Assembly: GCA_021838065.1 (NCBI GenBank) | Contig: JAKCEJ010000161.1 | Coordinates: 1-6,889, forward strand | Source: Pseudomonadota bacterium | GTDB taxonomy: Bacteria > Pseudomonadota > Gammaproteobacteria > Steroidobacterales > Steroidobacteraceae | Length of the DNA: 6,889 nt | Direction of reading: 5' to 3' | Part shown: positions 5,365-6,889 of the stretch, piece after piece | How positions within the stretch are numbered: position 1 is the stretch's first letter | Layout of the letters: each line of letters starts with the position of its first letter | Translations under genes and position numbers: made by a program | Notes under the pieces: model-generated | What the model saw: the letters and a program-made list of their open reading frames with translations, nothing else | What the model was told of the DNA's origin: nothing | Database searches by the model: none

Positions 5365-6889
5365 TCACTTGTCGAGCGTTTTCGGCATGCCATTGAACTC
5401 GTGGGGCGGCTTGTTACCCGCCAGGTACTTCACGAAGAAATCCCAACACCGGCGGGTCACGTACGGCGTGTGGCTGCCGTAGTGGTGACGTTCATTCGGC
5501 ACCACCAGCATGCTGAAGTTCTTGTTCGCGTTCATCAGGGCGTTGACCATGAGGAAGGTATTGCTCGGGGGTACATTGTTGTCGATTGAACCCACGACCA
5601 GCATCAGGTGTCCCTTCAGGTTCTTCGCGAGCAACTCACTCGCCTGATTGTCGTAATTGGTGGTGCCGTTCTTGTGCTTCACGAGCAGTCCTTGCCACCT
5701 TTCTCCCCAGCTGTACTCGTAATCGCGGTTATCGTAGTTGCCGCTTTCGGCCCAGCCCACCTTGAAGAAGTCGGGATAGTGGAGCATCGCGGATACGGTT
5801 GCATTGCCCCCGCCCGAGTGACCCCAGATGCCGACGCGGTTGATATCGATCCACGGATAGCGTGCGGCCAGCTGCTTGATGCCGGCGATCTGGTCGGGAA
5901 TCGTATCGTCGCCCATGTCGCCGTACCAGTAGCGCTGGAAAACGGCCGATCGATATGGCGTACCCATGCCGTCGATCGCCACGACAATGAAGCCGAGCTC
6001 AGCCAGTGCCTGATGGCTGCCCTGCTCGGACCGGAAACTGAAAGTGGCGATGGAGCCGATCTGCGGGCCCGGATAGATGAAGTCGATGATCGGGTACTTC
6101 TTGTGGGGATTGAAATTAGTGGGCTTGTACATCAGCCCATAGAGCGTGGTCTTGCCGTCCCGCGCCTTGACCGTGAACGGAATCGGCGGCACCCAGCCCA
6201 TGGCCTTCAGCCGCCTGATGTTCGCCCTGGCGACGCTAGCGATCACGCGTCCGTTGGCAGCCGAACGCAGCACCGTGACTGGCGGGGTCGTCGGCGTCGA
6301 ATACGAGTCCACGAAGTACCTGCCGCCCGGCGACATCGTGATGATGTGGTCAGCGTTCTGCGGTGTCAGCAGGGTCGTCTTGCCCGTATAGATATTGACC
6401 TTGAACAACTGCCGGTAATAAGGGTTCATGCCCGGCGTGCGCCCCACCCCCACGTACCACAGAGTACCGGTCTTGCGATTGACGTACGGAACCTGAATGA
6501 CGTCGCCTCTGCCCGTGGTGATCGGATGCAGCATCCTGCCGCTCTTGAGGCTGTACAGGTACAGATTCATCCAGTTGGTCTGCTCCGTCGGCCAGATCGC
6601 CACCCCCTTTTCCGGCAGGTATTGCCAGTCCGGCCGGCCGTACCAGCCCTGGTAGAAGTCCTTGGCCGTATACTCAAAGACCGTGCGCACGGCCCCGGTC
6701 GCGGCGTGCGCGACACGGAACCACTCGTCCTGCTGGTTGCGTGAGGTCGAGACCAGCGCGAAAGTCTTGCCGTCCGGCGACCAGCGTATATCGCTCCAAC
6801 TCCCCAGCCGCTGCTCGGGTGCCATCTTGAGGGGCACCACCTTGCGCGTCGCGACATCGATGAGCGCCGGGTGGACCATGAACACATGC
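5365..6889 (-). CDS. S9-family serine peptidase (dipeptidyl-peptidase IV-like), C-terminal part; N-terminus beyond the window
   Basis: An open frame of at least 507 codons enters from the right edge and ends in TGA at 5367-5365. Numbered from the codon at 6885, residues 1 to about 210 are part of the DPP-IV beta-propeller (for example WSPDGKTFALVS at 35-46 and SPGGRYFVDSYS at 185-196). Residues from about 235 on are the alpha/beta-hydrolase peptidase domain. The catalytic serine is Ser357 in WGHSGGG, the aspartate is Asp435 in GSIDNNVPP, and the histidine is His467 or His468 in ERHHYGSH. YPGP (271-274) corresponds to the oxyanion-site YGGP region. The family removes dipeptides or cleaves short peptides and is usually exported; the signal peptide would be outside the window. 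The nucleophile motif is GHSGGG rather than the common GWSYGG. The start seen at 6885 (GTG) is internal, since the frame stays open to the edge. The C-terminus is normal and complete. Confidence 0.93.
   Translation of the reverse strand, partial: HVFMVHPALIDVATRKVVPLKMAPEQRLGSWSDIRWSPDGKTFALVSTSRNQQDEWFRVAHAATGAVRTVFEYTAKDFYQGWYGRPDWQYLPEKGVAIWPTEQTNWMNLYLYSLKSGRMLHPITTGRGDVIQVPYVNRKTGTLWYVGVGRTPGMNPYYRQLFKVNIYTGKTTLLTPQNADHIITMSPGGRYFVDSYSTPTTPPVTVLRSAANGRVIASVARANIRRLKAMGWVPPIPFTVKARDGKTTLYGLMYKPTNFNPHKKYPIIDFIYPGPQIGSIATFSFRSEQGSHQALAELGFIVVAIDGMGTPYRSAVFQRYWYGDMGDDTIPDQIAGIKQLAARYPWIDINRVGIWGHSGGGNATVSAMLHYPDFFKVGWAESGNYDNRDYEYSWGERWQGLLVKHKNGTTNYDNQASELLAKNLKGHLMLVVGSIDNNVPPSNTFLMVNALMNANKNFSMLVVPNERHHYGSHTPYVTRRCWDFFVKYLAGNKPPHEFNGMPKTLDK

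Noticed and set aside
3255..5396. A 713-codon open frame on the plus strand
   Set aside because: It is antisense to the PLP enzyme and spans both intergenic regions, with no ribosome site at its start and no recognisable domain.
5608..6744. A 378-codon open frame on the plus strand
   Set aside because: It is entirely opposite the S9 peptidase, whose catalytic motifs are intact; it looks like another shadow frame.

Overview
The window is high-GC bacterial DNA. Every gene I can support lies on the minus strand, so the coding order runs from right to left. The Lon sequence, a PadR-type regulator, an ECF41-like sigma-factor remnant and a DPP-IV-like S9 peptidase together suggest a proteobacterium, perhaps a gammaproteobacterium of the Xanthomonadales, Nevskiales or Steroidobacter kind. 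That placement is inference from protein style; the window has no rRNA or other taxonomic marker.

From right to left: an S9-family (DPP-IV-like) serine peptidase fills 5365-6889 and runs off the right edge. Directly behind its stop lies a 5'-truncated remnant (5172-5364) that reads like the C-terminal SnoaL-like end of an ECF41/SigJ-type sigma factor and carries an exact 12-bp tandem duplication. About 290 bases with no convincing gene follow, then a bulged hairpin just ahead of a complete PLP-dependent Cys/Met-metabolism enzyme (3675-4835; cystathionine gamma-synthase/lyase type). A 500-base intergenic region (3176-3674) holds several inverted repeats, a 10-bp direct repeat and a candidate heat-shock promoter. 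It leads into a two-gene operon: a small Hsp20 chaperone (2762-3175) and an intact Lon protease (341-2758), separated by 3 nt. At the left edge is a PadR-family regulator (1-223) broken by an in-frame TAG inside its best conserved motif. Its promoter and a 31-bp operator-like dyad still look intact.

The one clear functional unit is hsp20-lon: the small chaperone would hold unfolding proteins and Lon would degrade those beyond rescue, with the two probably translationally coupled. The PLP enzyme (sulfur amino-acid metabolism) and the S9 peptidase (peptide breakdown, probably exported) look like separate transcription units. I found no CRISPR array, tRNA, rRNA, insertion sequence or defence system, and no strong case for a new system. 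The points most worth a second look are the broken PadR gene with its preserved dyad, and the sigma-factor remnant behind the peptidase.
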